Shown here in pieces: positions 1 to 8,996 of a stretch of 64,000 nucleotides of DNA. Position 1 is the first letter of the stretch. Each line of letters opens with the position of its first letter. This DNA comes from DATBGO01 sp050011895. Lineage in GTDB: Bacteria; Actinomycetota; Actinomycetes; Streptosporangiales; Streptosporangiaceae. Both the position numbers and the translations under genes were made by a program. A model generated the notes under the pieces. It was given only the letters and a program-made list of their open reading frames with translations, searched no databases and was not told the origin of the DNA. The stretch spans positions 25,239-89,238 of the forward strand of contig JBEKIF010000017.1 of NCBI GenBank assembly GCA_050011895.1, given 5' to 3'.

Positions 1-2
1 TA

Positions 3-1400
3 CTGCCATGGGGTTTCAAGATCCTCATGATTGCGCTCGTCACGGTCGCGGTGTTCATCTATCGCAGGCCGTTCCAGCATCTCTTCTCGGCTGTCGGGTA
101 CGGAATGATCGGTTCCAGTGAGCGTGCCGAGATCAGCCTCAGCCGGGCCGGCACGGCGGCGCGCGGCAACACGCTGGCTGCCGCGGCCGTGGCGGTTCCA
201 ACATTTGCCGCCTATCGGGCAGCCAGATCGGCACGGCGGAACCCGGCTCAGGCAGCAAGCCTCACGGCGGTCGGCGCGGCCGGATCGGCATCCGCTGACG
301 GCGCCGTTGATACTGATCTCGTCGATAGCCGCCTGACCGAAGAGGGAAGCGGCGTAGCCGGGACCGCGTCTCCTGACGGCACCCGGGCACGTGGTCGCGG
401 CGGAACGACCGTCCGGGCCCGGAGCCTGGCCGCGTCGGGCGATGACGGTACCGGCCGGACAGCGCCGCCGCTGAACCTGCGGTCCAGGCAGGCGGCAGCA
501 CCAGGTGGTGCGCCAGGCGCGGCCAATGGCGGCGCGGACCGGGCCGTGGTCGCCGGGAGTGCCGGCCGGCCGGCCGCTATGACCGGCGCCGCGCAGCCGC
601 CTGCGGCGGTGCCGCGCCCGGCGCTGTCGCCTTCGGCGCAGCAATCCCCTGGGCAGTCCTCTCCCGGGCCGCGGCCGCCTGCGGCAGCTCATTCCAACGG
701 CCATCAGCCGAGAAATGCCGGGCCGGCGTCACCGTGGCCGGGCGTATCGGGACGGCAGTCACTGGGCGGCACACAGTCGGCCCGCCCCGCCGCACCGCCG
801 TCGGCTGTTCCGCCGGTTCGGCCGGCTGGTCCGCCGCCTGCCGCTCCGCCGGTTCGGTCGGCCGCCTCGCAACCCGTCCGGCCGGTCGCCCCGCCTGTCC
901 GGCCCGCGGCTGCGCCGGCCGCCGGGCCCGCTCGGCCGGCTGGTCCGCCGCCTGCCGCTCCGCCGGTTCGGTCGGCTGCCTCGCAACCCGTCCGGCCGGT
1001 GGCCCCGCCTGTCCGGCCCGCGGCTGCGCCGGCCGCCGGGCCGGTTCGGCCGGCTGGTCCGCCACCTGCCGGCCCGGCTGCCCCGGCGGCGGCCCGGCCC
1101 GGGCGCGCGGCGTCTCCGTGGTCGGCCGGCACGTCCAGCGCCCGTCAGCCTGCAGCCGCACCGGCTGCCCGCCAGGGCGGGCGGGCCAGCCAGCACCCCG
1201 GTCCGGGAGCGGCCGGCAGGCACGCTACTTCCGGGCCTTCGGATCAGCGCGCCACGTCCGGGCGAGCCGGCCAGCAGGCCGCGTCCGGGCAAGATCCCTA
1301 CTCGGAGGCTCCGGCAGCGCCGCTTGCCGGGCGCCCACGGGAGGACCAGCCTGAATCGCCGCGGCCGTTCTGGCTGCGGCCGTTGCGCCGACGGAAGTAG
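3..1400 (+). CDS. 3' part of a membrane-anchored Pro/Ala-rich protein, probably conjugative transfer
   Basis: The reading frame is open from the first complete codon of the window, so the gene starts upstream and only the C-terminal part is present. It begins inside a hydrophobic segment (ILMIALVTVAVFIY) followed by a basic stretch, then about 400 residues of low-complexity Pro/Ala/Gly/Arg sequence with no fold I recognise. A 38-residue unit (114 bp) is repeated at 816-929 and 930-1043, with a partial third copy from 1044. The next two genes look like conjugation proteins, so this is probably the cytoplasmic tail of a multi-spanning TrbL/VirB6-like mating-channel protein. That role rests on context and on the single membrane segment. 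An unrelated proline-rich membrane protein is possible. Confidence 0.6.
   Translation: MPWGFKILMIALVTVAVFIYRRPFQHLFSAVGYGMIGSSERAEISLSRAGTAARGNTLAAAAVAVPTFAAYRAARSARRNPAQAASLTAVGAAGSASADGAVDTDLVDSRLTEEGSGVAGTASPDGTRARGRGGTTVRARSLAASGDDGTGRTAPPLNLRSRQAAAPGGAPGAANGGADRAVVAGSAGRPAAMTGAAQPPAAVPRPALSPSAQQSPGQSSPGPRPPAAAHSNGHQPRNAGPASPWPGVSGRQSLGGTQSARPAAPPSAVPPVRPAGPPPAAPPVRSAASQPVRPVAPPVRPAAAPAAGPARPAGPPPAAPPVRSAASQPVRPVAPPVRPAAAPAAGPVRPAGPPPAGPAAPAAARPGRAASPWSAGTSSARQPAAAPAARQGGRASQHPGPGAAGRHATSGPSDQRATSGRAGQQAASGQDPYSEAPAAPLAGRPREDQPESPRPFWLRPLRRRK
816..1070 (+). repeat. 114-bp in-frame tandem repeat, about 2.2 copies
   Basis: Two nearly identical 114-bp units (816-929 and 930-1043) and the start of a third encode a 38-residue Pro/Ala/Arg-rich block opening with (V/A)RPAGPPPA. 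Differences between copies are a few substitutions, for example Val to Ala at the first codon of copy 2. The period is a multiple of three, so the frame is kept. Confidence 0.85.
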
Positions 1401-1409
1401 TCCAGCGAG

Positions 1410-2072
1410 ATGGAACCGGCATCAGGTCAGCGGAAGGCGGCTTTTGTCCTGGTAGTACTTGTACTGGCCGGTCTCGGTGCCTACCTCTTCGTACCGTCAG
1501 CTTTCGGCGCGTTCCGCCGCGGCTCGGCTAATCCGTCACGTTCCCCTTCATCCAGTGCCGGACGGCCGGCCAGCTCGCCATCGGCCATCGCTCCGGTGAC
1601 CGCGACCCCGGTGCCGACGGCGACCAGCGCCCCGACCGGATCGGCTGCGCCTGACATCTACCAGTGGCTGCCGTTCACCGCGTCGGGGCTTGCCGCAGCA
1701 GCGGGCGCGGCCACGGCGTTCGGTGACGACTACGGAACGTACTCCTACAGCGAGAACGCGGCGGCGTACGTCGGCAAGATGCGGAATCTGATCACGCCGG
1801 CACTGTCCGACGTGCTCGCCCGTGGCTACGCGGCGCTGGGCGTCGCGAGCCTGCGGACCAGCGAGAAGCAGGTTGCCACGGGCTCTGCGAGCATAAGCTC
1901 GCTGCGAGCCTTCGGCGCGTCAAGCCTGACCTTCGTGGTGACGATCGGTCAGCAGATTACCGATACCCAGGGCGGGAGCAGGGCCAGCGAGCCCTATGCG
2001 GTGACCGTGACCGGCGGCGGAAGCAGCTGGCAGGTGAGCGATATCGAGCTCGCTGCTGCCGGGAACCCATGA
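1410..2072 (+). CDS. membrane-anchored TcpC/VirB8-like conjugation protein (putative)
   Basis: This 220-residue protein has a short cytoplasmic N-terminus, one membrane helix (about residues 9-30), a Ser/Pro/Thr-rich linker (about 40-80) and a C-terminal domain of roughly 130 residues. The arrangement matches TcpC/VirB8-type NTF2-like proteins, which sit in the inner membrane as channel subunits of conjugation machines. It lies 9 bp after the previous gene and overlaps the next by 4 bp (ATGA), so the three are probably one transcription unit. No catalytic residues are expected. The assignment is by architecture and neighbours only; a generic secreted protein cannot be excluded. Confidence 0.55.
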   Translation: MEPASGQRKAAFVLVVLVLAGLGAYLFVPSAFGAFRRGSANPSRSPSSSAGRPASSPSAIAPVTATPVPTATSAPTGSAAPDIYQWLPFTASGLAAAAGAATAFGDDYGTYSYSENAAAYVGKMRNLITPALSDVLARGYAALGVASLRTSEKQVATGSASISSLRAFGASSLTFVVTIGQQITDTQGGSRASEPYAVTVTGGGSSWQVSDIELAAAGNP

Positions 2073-3190
2073 CGTGGCAGCCGGGCCAGGGCGGCCCTGC
2101 CCGCGCGATTGGGCTCGCCATCGCGGCTGCGGCCGTCCTGGTGGTACTCGGGCTTATTACCGCTCCGATGCTCGTGTTCGGCGGCAGCAGCCTGTTCGCC
2201 GAATCGAACAGCGCCTGCGCGGCCGCTCAGGCCGGATCGGCGGGACAGCCGGCCGCGAGCACGGCGGCGCATGGCTCGATTCCCGCCAACTATCTCGCCC
2301 TGTTCCAGGCGACAGGAAAGAAGTACGGAGTCCCCTGGGTCGTCCTGGCCGGCATCGGCAAGGTGGAGAGTGACGACGGCAGGACCACTCTGCCCGGCGT
2401 GCGGAGCGGCTCCAACGCATTCGGCGCGGCAGGCCCCATGCAGATCGGCATCGGCGGCGCCGCAGGCAACACCTGGGGCGGCGCGCCGGTCCACCCGGCC
2501 AGTGAGCAGGTCAGCGGGGTCGCTACCGATGCGGACGGAGATGGGATCGCGAGCGTCTATGACCCGGCTGACGCGATCGCGGGCGCGGCGAAGTACCTGC
2601 TCGAACATGGGGTCGTCGACAACGTCTCGGGCGCGATTTTCGCCTACAACCACCTCGAGGCGTACGTTCAGGCGGTACTGCAGTGGGCCAGGCTGTACGC
2701 CAGCGGAGGTTACTCAGTCAGCCAGGTCACCGCGGACAGCGCCCCAAGCTGCCTGCCGGGGGTCGGCTCGGCGCCTAACAACGCGGTCAGCACGGCCATC
2801 GCGTTCGCCGAGGCGCAGCTCGGCAAGCCGTATCAGTGGGGCGGCACAGGCCCGGACGCGTTCGACTGCTCGGGCCTGGTCATGGAGGCCTACCGGGCCG
2901 CCGGCATCAGCATCCCGCGGACGTCACAGCAGCAATGGCTGTGGGGGCCGCAGGTCCCGGCCAATCAGGTCCAGCCCGGGGATCTTGCCTTCTTCGCAGG
3001 CTCGGATGGCACCGTCACCTCGCCCGGTCATGTCGCCCTGGTCATCGGCGGCGGGATGATGATCGAGGCGTATGCCACCGGCTTCCCGATCCGCATCGCG
3101 CCTTATGCGGGACGCGGCGCTGTCGGCTTCACCCGGCCGTGGGCACACCGCGGCGTAGTACTCGCCGCCGGCCAGCAGCCTGGTCTCTGA
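2069..3190 (+). CDS. bifunctional cell-wall hydrolase: lytic transglycosylase plus NlpC/P60
   Basis: The 373-residue protein has an N-terminal membrane anchor or signal (about 10-40), a lytic-transglycosylase-like domain (about 75-200: VLAGIGKVESDDGR with the likely catalytic Glu, then AAGPMQIG and a late AIFAYNH) and a C-terminal NlpC/P60 domain (about 240-370). The NlpC/P60 cysteine is in FDCSGLVMEAYRAAG, and the catalytic His is probably in SPGHVALVIG. Such proteins cut glycan strands and peptide stems to open the wall for a conjugation channel (VirB1/TcpG role). ATG overlaps the preceding stop by 4 bp, implying translational coupling. A housekeeping wall hydrolase is the alternative, but the neighbours favour conjugation. 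Confidence 0.85.
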   Translation: MTWQPGQGGPARAIGLAIAAAAVLVVLGLITAPMLVFGGSSLFAESNSACAAAQAGSAGQPAASTAAHGSIPANYLALFQATGKKYGVPWVVLAGIGKVESDDGRTTLPGVRSGSNAFGAAGPMQIGIGGAAGNTWGGAPVHPASEQVSGVATDADGDGIASVYDPADAIAGAAKYLLEHGVVDNVSGAIFAYNHLEAYVQAVLQWARLYASGGYSVSQVTADSAPSCLPGVGSAPNNAVSTAIAFAEAQLGKPYQWGGTGPDAFDCSGLVMEAYRAAGISIPRTSQQQWLWGPQVPANQVQPGDLAFFAGSDGTVTSPGHVALVIGGGMMIEAYATGFPIRIAPYAGRGAVGFTRPWAHRGVVLAAGQQPGL

Positions 3191-3213
3191 CCGGTCCGTC
3201 CTGGCCGGACCGG
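3191..3213 (+). terminator. hairpin directly after the hydrolase gene
   Basis: CCGGTCCG (3191-3198) and CGGACCGG (3206-3213) form a perfect 8-bp stem with a 7-nt loop immediately after the stop codon of the wall hydrolase. There is no T-run, as is common in high-GC actinobacteria. It probably ends the conjugation transcript. The remainder of the gap to 3466 holds nothing else I can identify. Confidence 0.5.
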
Positions 3214-3466
3214 CTCGGACGCCAGGCGCAGGCGACACGAGCGATTCGGCGACCCGTGGTGGCCGCCTGCCGGAGTGCGACCTGACCGGCAGGCTTCGGC
3301 GAGCCGCCCAGGGCCGCGCTCGCCGGCGCATTCCCGGGCCGCCCCGATGCGCCGCAACGTGCCTGCCGGTATACCTGATCCTGCCGCCGGTCTCGCGAGC
3401 ACCCGCTGACCACGGTGAGCGCATTTCCGGCGGCCTGTGGTAAGCGGACCGGACCCGGGAGGCCAG

Positions 3467-4630
3467 ATGGACTTCGAGCTCTCTGCCGAACAGCGGCTGC
3501 TGCGGGACACCCTGCGGGCCTTCGTGGATGAGCAGATCAGGCCGGTGGCCAGGGAGTGGGAGGCGGCGGGCAGGTACCCCGAAGAACTCGTCACAACGAT
3601 GCGGCAGATGGGGCTGTTCGGGCTGACGGTGCCCGAGGAGTATGGCGGCCTGGCGGCCGACATGGTCTCGCTCGCGCTGGTCTTCGAGGAGATCTCCCGC
3701 GGCTGGATGGGCGTGGCGGGCATCCTCGGCAGCCACACCCTGTCCTGCTGGATGATCGCCAGATACGGGACGCAGCAGCAGAAACGCGCCCATCTTCCGG
3801 CGCTCGCGACCGGGGAACGGCGGACCGGGATCGCGCTTACCGAGCCCGGCGCCGGCAGCGACTTGCAGGGCATCCAGACCACCGCGCGCAAGGACGGCGA
3901 TAGCTACGTGGTGAACGGGCGGAAGACGTGGATCACCAACGCTCGTCATGCCGACCCGCTGCCGGTCCTGGTGAAGACCGACCCGGCCGCGGAGCCAGCG
4001 CACGCGGGCATGTCGGTGCTGCTGGTCGATGCGGGCACGCCAGGTTTCGAAGTGGTACGTGACCTGCCGAAACTCGGCTATCAAGGGCCGGAGACCTGCG
4101 AGCTCGTGCTTGACGAGGCCCGGGTGCCAGCGGCGAACCTGCTCGGCGGCACCGCGGGCCGGGGCCTGCAGCAGGTGCTTGCCGCGCTCGAGACCGGCCG
4201 GATCAACGTGGCCGCCCGCGGCGTTGGCGTGGCGCAGGAGGCCTACGATCAGGCGCTGCGTTATGCGGGGGAGCGGGAGGCGTTCGGCCAGAAGATCTCA
4301 GGATTCCAGGCGGTCCAGCTCAAGCTGGCGGACATGGCGATGAAGGTGCAGGCCGCACGGCTGCTTGTGTACTGGGCCGCCGCCAGAGCAGACGCGGGGG
4401 AGCGCACGGACCTGGAGTCGGGCATGGCCAAGGTCTATGCCTCGGAGGCGGCACTGGAGTGCGCGGTGACGGCCATGCAGGTGCACGGCGGCTATGGCTA
4501 CTCGCGCGAGTTCACCGTCGAGCGCCTCTACCGCGATGCGCCCCTGATGGTGATCGGCGAGGGAACCAACGACATTCTGCGGACGGTGATCGCCAGGGCG
4601 CTGGTCAGCGGCCGCGGTTCCATTGGCTGA
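3467..4630 (+). CDS. acyl-CoA dehydrogenase
   Basis: FAD-dependent acyl-CoA dehydrogenase of 387 residues, the usual family length. It oxidises an acyl-CoA thioester to the 2-enoyl-CoA in fatty-acid or branched-chain breakdown, passing electrons to ETF. Seen in the sequence: an N-terminal helical domain (MDFELSAEQRLLRDTLRAF), the middle-domain signature ALTEPGAGSD, the later motif QVHGGYGYSREF and a C-terminal region containing IGEGTNDILRTVIAR. ATG at 3467 is chosen because GGGAGG lies just upstream and the protein then starts like the family; a GTG 30 bp earlier is less likely. The 3' end overlaps the oppositely oriented cphA by 26 bp. The substrate cannot be told from sequence. Confidence 0.93.
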   Translation: MDFELSAEQRLLRDTLRAFVDEQIRPVAREWEAAGRYPEELVTTMRQMGLFGLTVPEEYGGLAADMVSLALVFEEISRGWMGVAGILGSHTLSCWMIARYGTQQQKRAHLPALATGERRTGIALTEPGAGSDLQGIQTTARKDGDSYVVNGRKTWITNARHADPLPVLVKTDPAAEPAHAGMSVLLVDAGTPGFEVVRDLPKLGYQGPETCELVLDEARVPAANLLGGTAGRGLQQVLAALETGRINVAARGVGVAQEAYDQALRYAGEREAFGQKISGFQAVQLKLADMAMKVQAARLLVYWAAARADAGERTDLESGMAKVYASEAALECAVTAMQVHGGYGYSREFTVERLYRDAPLMVIGEGTNDILRTVIARALVSGRGSIG

Positions 4631-7427
4631 GCCAGCCCGGCTGCCATAGCGGCGCGGTTGCCGTGAGGTCGGCGGCGTCGGCCAGGTCCGCCGGGCTGGC
4701 CAGGTCGGCGGCGCCTGGCGTGCCGGTCTCGGCGGGGTCGCCAACGGTCAGCAGCCCGGCGGGCCATGGCTCCGCGCCGACGGCGGCGAGTGCCTTGCGG
4801 GCCATCCCGAATGTCTCGTGCAGGAACAGGACCGGGTGCCCGCAGGCCATTCGCACCGCCGCGCGCAATGCGGCTTCAGGCCCGTCAGCGGCAACGCAGT
4901 GAATATCGGGCCGGGCCCGGCGCAGCGCGGCCGTGATCAGGTCCGTCATCTCGCCAGGCTTACGGCCGCGTTTGTCATGATCCTCGTAGACCACCACGTC
5001 GCCGAACCAGGCTGCTACTGCCGCCGCGGTGGCAGCGACCAGGTCATCGCGGCGATCGCCGGGCAGCGTGAGCGCTGCGGCCGGCTGGCCGCCCCACACA
5101 TTGCTGACCATCCGTCCCGTTGCGTCAAGCGCCGCCGCGTTGTGCCCGTAGTCCACGATCACCGGGCTGCCGGCGGCGAGGTACAGGTTGGCCCGGCCCG
5201 GATTGACCTCGCCAGGGGAGAAGGCGGCGAGGGCGTGCCTGATGTCCTTAGCGCTGATTCCGAGAGCCCGGCAGGCCGCCACCGCCGCCAGGGCGTTCGC
5301 CACCACATGCGGCGCCCGCCCGCCGAAGGCGCCGGGCAGTTCGGCGACGCCGAGCAGGACCCGGCGCTTGGTGCCCTCGATCTCGGTCAGCTGGCCGTCG
5401 GTTACCTCGTAGCTGACACCGCCGCGGAGGCGGTGCCGCTCGGCCAACTGGTTGCCTGGCACCAGGCTGAAGTACCTGATATCGGGTGCGCGCCGCCGCA
5501 CCGCGGGACGCTCGGCCAGCGCCGCCGTGGCCGGATCGTCGGCGTTGAGTACCACCGTCCCGCCATCGCGGATCTCCTCGGCAACCAGGGCCTTGACGCC
5601 GGCGAGTTCGTCAAGATCGTCGATCCCGTCGGAGCCAAGATGGTCCGCGGTGATGTTAGTAATCACAGCTACATCGGCCTTGTCATAGCCGAGGCCGCCC
5701 CGGATGATGCCGCCGCGAGCCGTCTCGAGGACCGCGGCCTCGATGCTGGTGTCGTCGAGCACCATCTCGGCCGACCGCGGCCCGGACGCGTCCGCCTGGT
5801 AGACCGGCCGCCCGCCCGAGTACACCCCGTCGGTCGTGGACATGCCCACCCGCAGGCCAGCCTGGCGCAGGATGTGGCCGATCATGCGGACCGTGGTGGT
5901 CTTCCCGTTGGTGCCGGTGACGGCGACGACGGGAACCCTGGACTGAGCGCCCGGCGGATACAGACGGTCGATCACCGCGCCCGCCACGTCCCTGGCCGTG
6001 CCCTCGGTCGGCGACAGGTGCATCCGCAGCCCCGGGCAGGCGTTGAGCTCGATCACCGCGCCCGGTCCTGACCGGCCGTGCTCGTGCTGGCCGTGCTGGC
6101 CGTCAGGATCGTGGATGGGCGCCGAGATGTCGGCCAGCCGCACGTCGATGCCGCAGATGTCGAGCCCGGCCGCGGCCGCCGCCCGGCAGCACATCTCGGC
6201 GACCTCGTGGTGGACCAGATCGGTAACGTCCCGGCTGGTTCCGCCGGTGGACAGGTTGGCGTTCTTGCGCAGCGTGACAACCTCGCCGCTGGCCGGCACC
6301 GATCCTTCGTCCAGCCCCTGTCCGGCCAGGTGGCTGATGGCCGCGGCGTCCAGGGTGATCCTGGTGAGCTCGCGCGCATGGCCGTGGCCGCGCCGCGGGT
6401 CGGCATTGGCCAGCGCGACAAGCTGGCCGATGTGCTGCGTGCCATCGCCGGTCACTGCGGCTGGCCGCAGCTCCGCGGCGGCGACGACCCGGCCGTCGAC
6501 CACCAGGACCCGGTAATCATTGCCGGGGATGTATGTTTCCACGATGACCCCCGCCCCTGCGGAGCTCGCCTGCGCGTACGCGTCGGCAGCCTGCCGCGCG
6601 GTGGTCACGCTCACCGTCACGCCGCCGCCGTGGTTGCCGCTGCGCGGCTTGATAACGACGCGGCCGCCGAGGAACTCAACGGCGTCGGCAGCGTCCGCCG
6701 GGCTGGAAGCGACCACTCCGTCGGGGACCGGGATCCCGGCGCTGGCCAGCAACTGCTTGGTCAGCACCTTGTCGGAGGCGATGTCCACGCCGACGGCAGA
6801 GGTCTGCTCGGTCAGCGCCGCGCAGACCAGGCGGCGATAGCACCCGTAGCCCAGGCGCAGCATGCTCAGGTTGCCGATGCGGCGAACCGGGATCCCGCGG
6901 CCGCGGGCGGCGGCTGCGATGGCCGCGGTGCTCACGCCGAGGCGCTCTCGCTCCGCCAGCCGGGAAATGCCCGCGAGGTCGGCATCGACCGCAGGCTCCC
7001 GTTTCTCAAGAATTTCATGGACGGCGCGGATAGCGGTCTGCAGCAACAATGCGGCCACGCCCGAATCCGCGGGCTCGTCCTGCGGGCACTCCATCATGAC
7101 GTCGTAGCGGCCCTCGGCGCCCGCCCACATGGTGCGCCCCAGCTGCACGTCCCGGCCGGCCAGCCGGGACAGTTCGAGCGCAACGTGCTCGGTGACATGG
7201 CCGAAGTAGGTGCCCCGGTCCATGGCTTCGGTGAACCCGCCGGGCCGGCCCGCCGCGCAATGGTGGCAGCCAAGCCCCGGCAGTGCCGCGGTGAGCCGGG
7301 CGGCGAAGCCCGGATAGCCGGTCGTCTCCCGGCAGGTCAGCTCGTCGAGCTCGAGCCGCGCCACGCTGACCGGCTTAGTGGTGTAGACGTTCGGGCCGCT
7401 GAGGTGGCGCACGTCTATCAGCCGCAC
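4605..7427 (-). CDS. cphA: cyanophycin synthetase
   Basis: CphA (940 residues) polymerises aspartate and arginine into cyanophycin with two ATP-dependent ligase modules. Visible: an N-terminal domain, an ATP-grasp domain (about 215-480, VVIKPRSGNHGGGVTV) and a Mur-ligase-like domain whose P-loop GTNGKTTT lies near residue 500. The ATP-grasp adds Asp to the backbone and the Mur-like part adds Arg side chains. GTG at 7427 is chosen because AAGGAG sits 5 bp upstream and the product begins MRLIDVRHLSGPN, typical of the family; longer starts would read into cphB. The C-terminus carries about 45 extra residues rich in Ala/Asp (about 880 onward). It lies 40 bp after cphB, in one operon. Confidence 0.95.
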   Translation of the reverse strand: MRLIDVRHLSGPNVYTTKPVSVARLELDELTCRETTGYPGFAARLTAALPGLGCHHCAAGRPGGFTEAMDRGTYFGHVTEHVALELSRLAGRDVQLGRTMWAGAEGRYDVMMECPQDEPADSGVAALLLQTAIRAVHEILEKREPAVDADLAGISRLAERERLGVSTAAIAAAARGRGIPVRRIGNLSMLRLGYGCYRRLVCAALTEQTSAVGVDIASDKVLTKQLLASAGIPVPDGVVASSPADAADAVEFLGGRVVIKPRSGNHGGGVTVSVTTARQAADAYAQASSAGAGVIVETYIPGNDYRVLVVDGRVVAAAELRPAAVTGDGTQHIGQLVALANADPRRGHGHARELTRITLDAAAISHLAGQGLDEGSVPASGEVVTLRKNANLSTGGTSRDVTDLVHHEVAEMCCRAAAAAGLDICGIDVRLADISAPIHDPDGQHGQHEHGRSGPGAVIELNACPGLRMHLSPTEGTARDVAGAVIDRLYPPGAQSRVPVVAVTGTNGKTTTVRMIGHILRQAGLRVGMSTTDGVYSGGRPVYQADASGPRSAEMVLDDTSIEAAVLETARGGIIRGGLGYDKADVAVITNITADHLGSDGIDDLDELAGVKALVAEEIRDGGTVVLNADDPATAALAERPAVRRRAPDIRYFSLVPGNQLAERHRLRGGVSYEVTDGQLTEIEGTKRRVLLGVAELPGAFGGRAPHVVANALAAVAACRALGISAKDIRHALAAFSPGEVNPGRANLYLAAGSPVIVDYGHNAAALDATGRMVSNVWGGQPAAALTLPGDRRDDLVAATAAAVAAWFGDVVVYEDHDKRGRKPGEMTDLITAALRRARPDIHCVAADGPEAALRAAVRMACGHPVLFLHETFGMARKALAAVGAEPWPAGLLTVGDPAETGTPGAADLASPADLADAADLTATAPLWQPGWLSQWNRGR

Positions 7428-7467
7428 ATCTGCTCCTTGGACTGCTGGTCGTTGCTCGCGTAACCGC

Positions 7468-8304
7468 TCAGTACCGGTCGTGCGCGGGCCCGATGGCCGG
7501 CGTGCGCCCGGCGATGTCGAAGACGCATCCGGCGGGCAGCAGGTGCAGGCGCACGTCGAACAGCGTGATGGGATCGCAGTCGCCCGCGGGGTGGACAACG
7601 GTGGCATGTTCCGCGTCGGCGACGGTGGCCACCCCGCTGCCGAGCACCTGGAAGCTGTTTCCCTCGACCAGGATCGCGGTGTTCTCGTCGATCCCGACGC
7701 CCAGCTGGTCCGGGTCGGTCGCGACGGCGCTGAGCAGCCTGGGCAGCCGGCCGCGCTCGCCGAAGTGCATGTCGATGAGCACCTTTGGCGCGAGCCCGAG
7801 GCCGGGACCGGTCCGCACCGCGGCGGCCGATACCTCCGGGCCTTCGCCGCCCAGGATCATCGCGGCGCCCATGGCGGTGGCGCCGGCGCTGGTTCCTGCG
7901 ACGACCAGGCCGGTGCCGAGCCGCTCGAGCATGATGTCGTTGGTCCTGGAGCCGACCAGGGTCCGGAGCCGTGATTGGTCGCCCCCGCAGACGAACACCC
8001 CGGTCGCGTCGGTGAGCATCAGCGCAGCGCTGTCGCTGTCCGCGTCCGCGCGGCCGCGCAGCCGCAGCTCCTTGGCCCGGTCCACGCCGAGCTTGCGGAA
8101 CACCCGCTCGTAGTCGGCATGCACCTGCTCGGGTATCCCGGTGGCGGCCGTGACGAGGACGATCCGCGCCTCGTCGCCGCCGCTGAGCTCGACGAACCGC
8201 TCCAGCAGCCCCGCGCCGCAGCACCGGTCTTCGGCGCCGCCGATGATCAGCAGGGAGCCGGAAGCCCCCTGGCTGCCTAGATCACCGCGCCGCTCCGCAC
8301 GCAC
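7468..8304 (-). CDS. cphB: cyanophycinase
   Basis: CphB (278 residues) is an S51-family serine exopeptidase that cleaves cyanophycin into beta-Asp-Arg dipeptides. The nucleophile is Ser139 in VAGTSAGATAMG. Other family motifs seen are SLLIIGGAED near the start, VCGGDQSRL around 105 and IDMHFGERGRL, where many homologues have DQHF. The GTG start lies inside the 3' end of the ANTAR gene (28-bp overlap), and cphA follows 40 bp downstream, so degradation and synthesis genes are co-transcribed. Having both enzymes in one operon is usual for nitrogen storage. The first 15 residues are poorly conserved, so a slightly later start is possible. Confidence 0.94.
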   Translation of the reverse strand: MRAERRGDLGSQGASGSLLIIGGAEDRCCGAGLLERFVELSGGDEARIVLVTAATGIPEQVHADYERVFRKLGVDRAKELRLRGRADADSDSAALMLTDATGVFVCGGDQSRLRTLVGSRTNDIMLERLGTGLVVAGTSAGATAMGAAMILGGEGPEVSAAAVRTGPGLGLAPKVLIDMHFGERGRLPRLLSAVATDPDQLGVGIDENTAILVEGNSFQVLGSGVATVADAEHATVVHPAGDCDPITLFDVRLHLLPAGCVFDIAGRTPAIGPAHDRY

Positions 8305-8996
8305 GACGGATTGTTACCCATAGTAGCCATCTGTAAATCAGCTGTAGCCGGGCGGCCTCTGAGACCGGCAGGTCCGGTGCCTCGGGCGGATTGCGGGTCC
8401 TGCTCTGCCCCGGGGCCGGTGATCCGGCGCTGCCTGCCGCCGTGCCGCTGTCCCGAGCGCTGCCTGGCTAGCTCTTCGGGCAGCTGGAGCAACGGGTTTG
8501 ACGCGCTGGCCACTACGTCGGCTGCGATGTCGCTGACCCGCCGGCCGCGGCTGCGGGCAGCGGACCTCATCTGCTCGAAGGCCTGCCTGGGCCGGATCCG
8601 GTGGCGTTCGGCCAGCACGCCGATGGCCTGCTCGACGCGAATCCGAGCGGTCAGGGCGTGCTGCAGCTGGCCGACGGTGGCCCTGAGCCGCCGCGCCTCA
8701 TCCGCGGCCGACTCGCCGTCACGATTTCCGCCCTGGAGCTCACCGTCCGCGTCCTTCCCGTCCTGCTCTGGCGCGGCGGCCTCGTCACCGACAAACTCGG
8801 CGGCGAGCAGGTCGGCCAGCACCATAGCGCAGGTCAGGTCAGGTAGGTCCTCAGCGCCCACCCGCCATCCGTCCGCGGTCCGGCGCAACACTGCGTCCTC
8901 CGGCGACGCCGGGACACCGGGCACGTCGGCCTCGCCGGACGCCTGTTGCGCGGATGGCGCCGTCTTGGTTGCCGTTTGGCTGTCATCGCGAGACAT
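8277..8996 (-). CDS. ANTAR-domain RNA-binding regulator
   Basis: The 239-residue protein carries an ANTAR domain at about residues 108-170 (LTARIRVEQAIGVLAERH, then a second helix with QAFEQMRSAARSRGRRVSDIA). ANTAR domains bind paired RNA hairpins and prevent premature termination. The N-terminal 100 residues look like a short or degenerate sensory region and match no GAF or PAS motif I can see. The C-terminal 60 residues are Arg/Gln/Gly-rich and probably disordered. Its ATG shares one base with the mycoredoxin stop, and its 3' end overlaps cphB by 28 bp, so it belongs to the cyanophycin operon. That it controls cphB-cphA is inference from position. Confidence 0.85.
   Translation of the reverse strand: MSRDDSQTATKTAPSAQQASGEADVPGVPASPEDAVLRRTADGWRVGAEDLPDLTCAMVLADLLAAEFVGDEAAAPEQDGKDADGELQGGNRDGESAADEARRLRATVGQLQHALTARIRVEQAIGVLAERHRIRPRQAFEQMRSAARSRGRRVSDIAADVVASASNPLLQLPEELARQRSGQRHGGRQRRITGPGAEQDPQSARGTGPAGLRGRPATADLQMATMGNNPSCVRSGAVI

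Noticed and set aside
2924..4084. 386-codon minus-strand frame across the wall hydrolase and acyl-CoA dehydrogenase
   Set aside because: It is antisense to two well-supported genes and its product has no family motif; a GC-rich shadow frame.
6078..7463. Long plus-strand frames antisense to cphA
   Set aside because: Composition shadows of the real minus-strand gene; no Shine-Dalgarno and no recognisable motifs.
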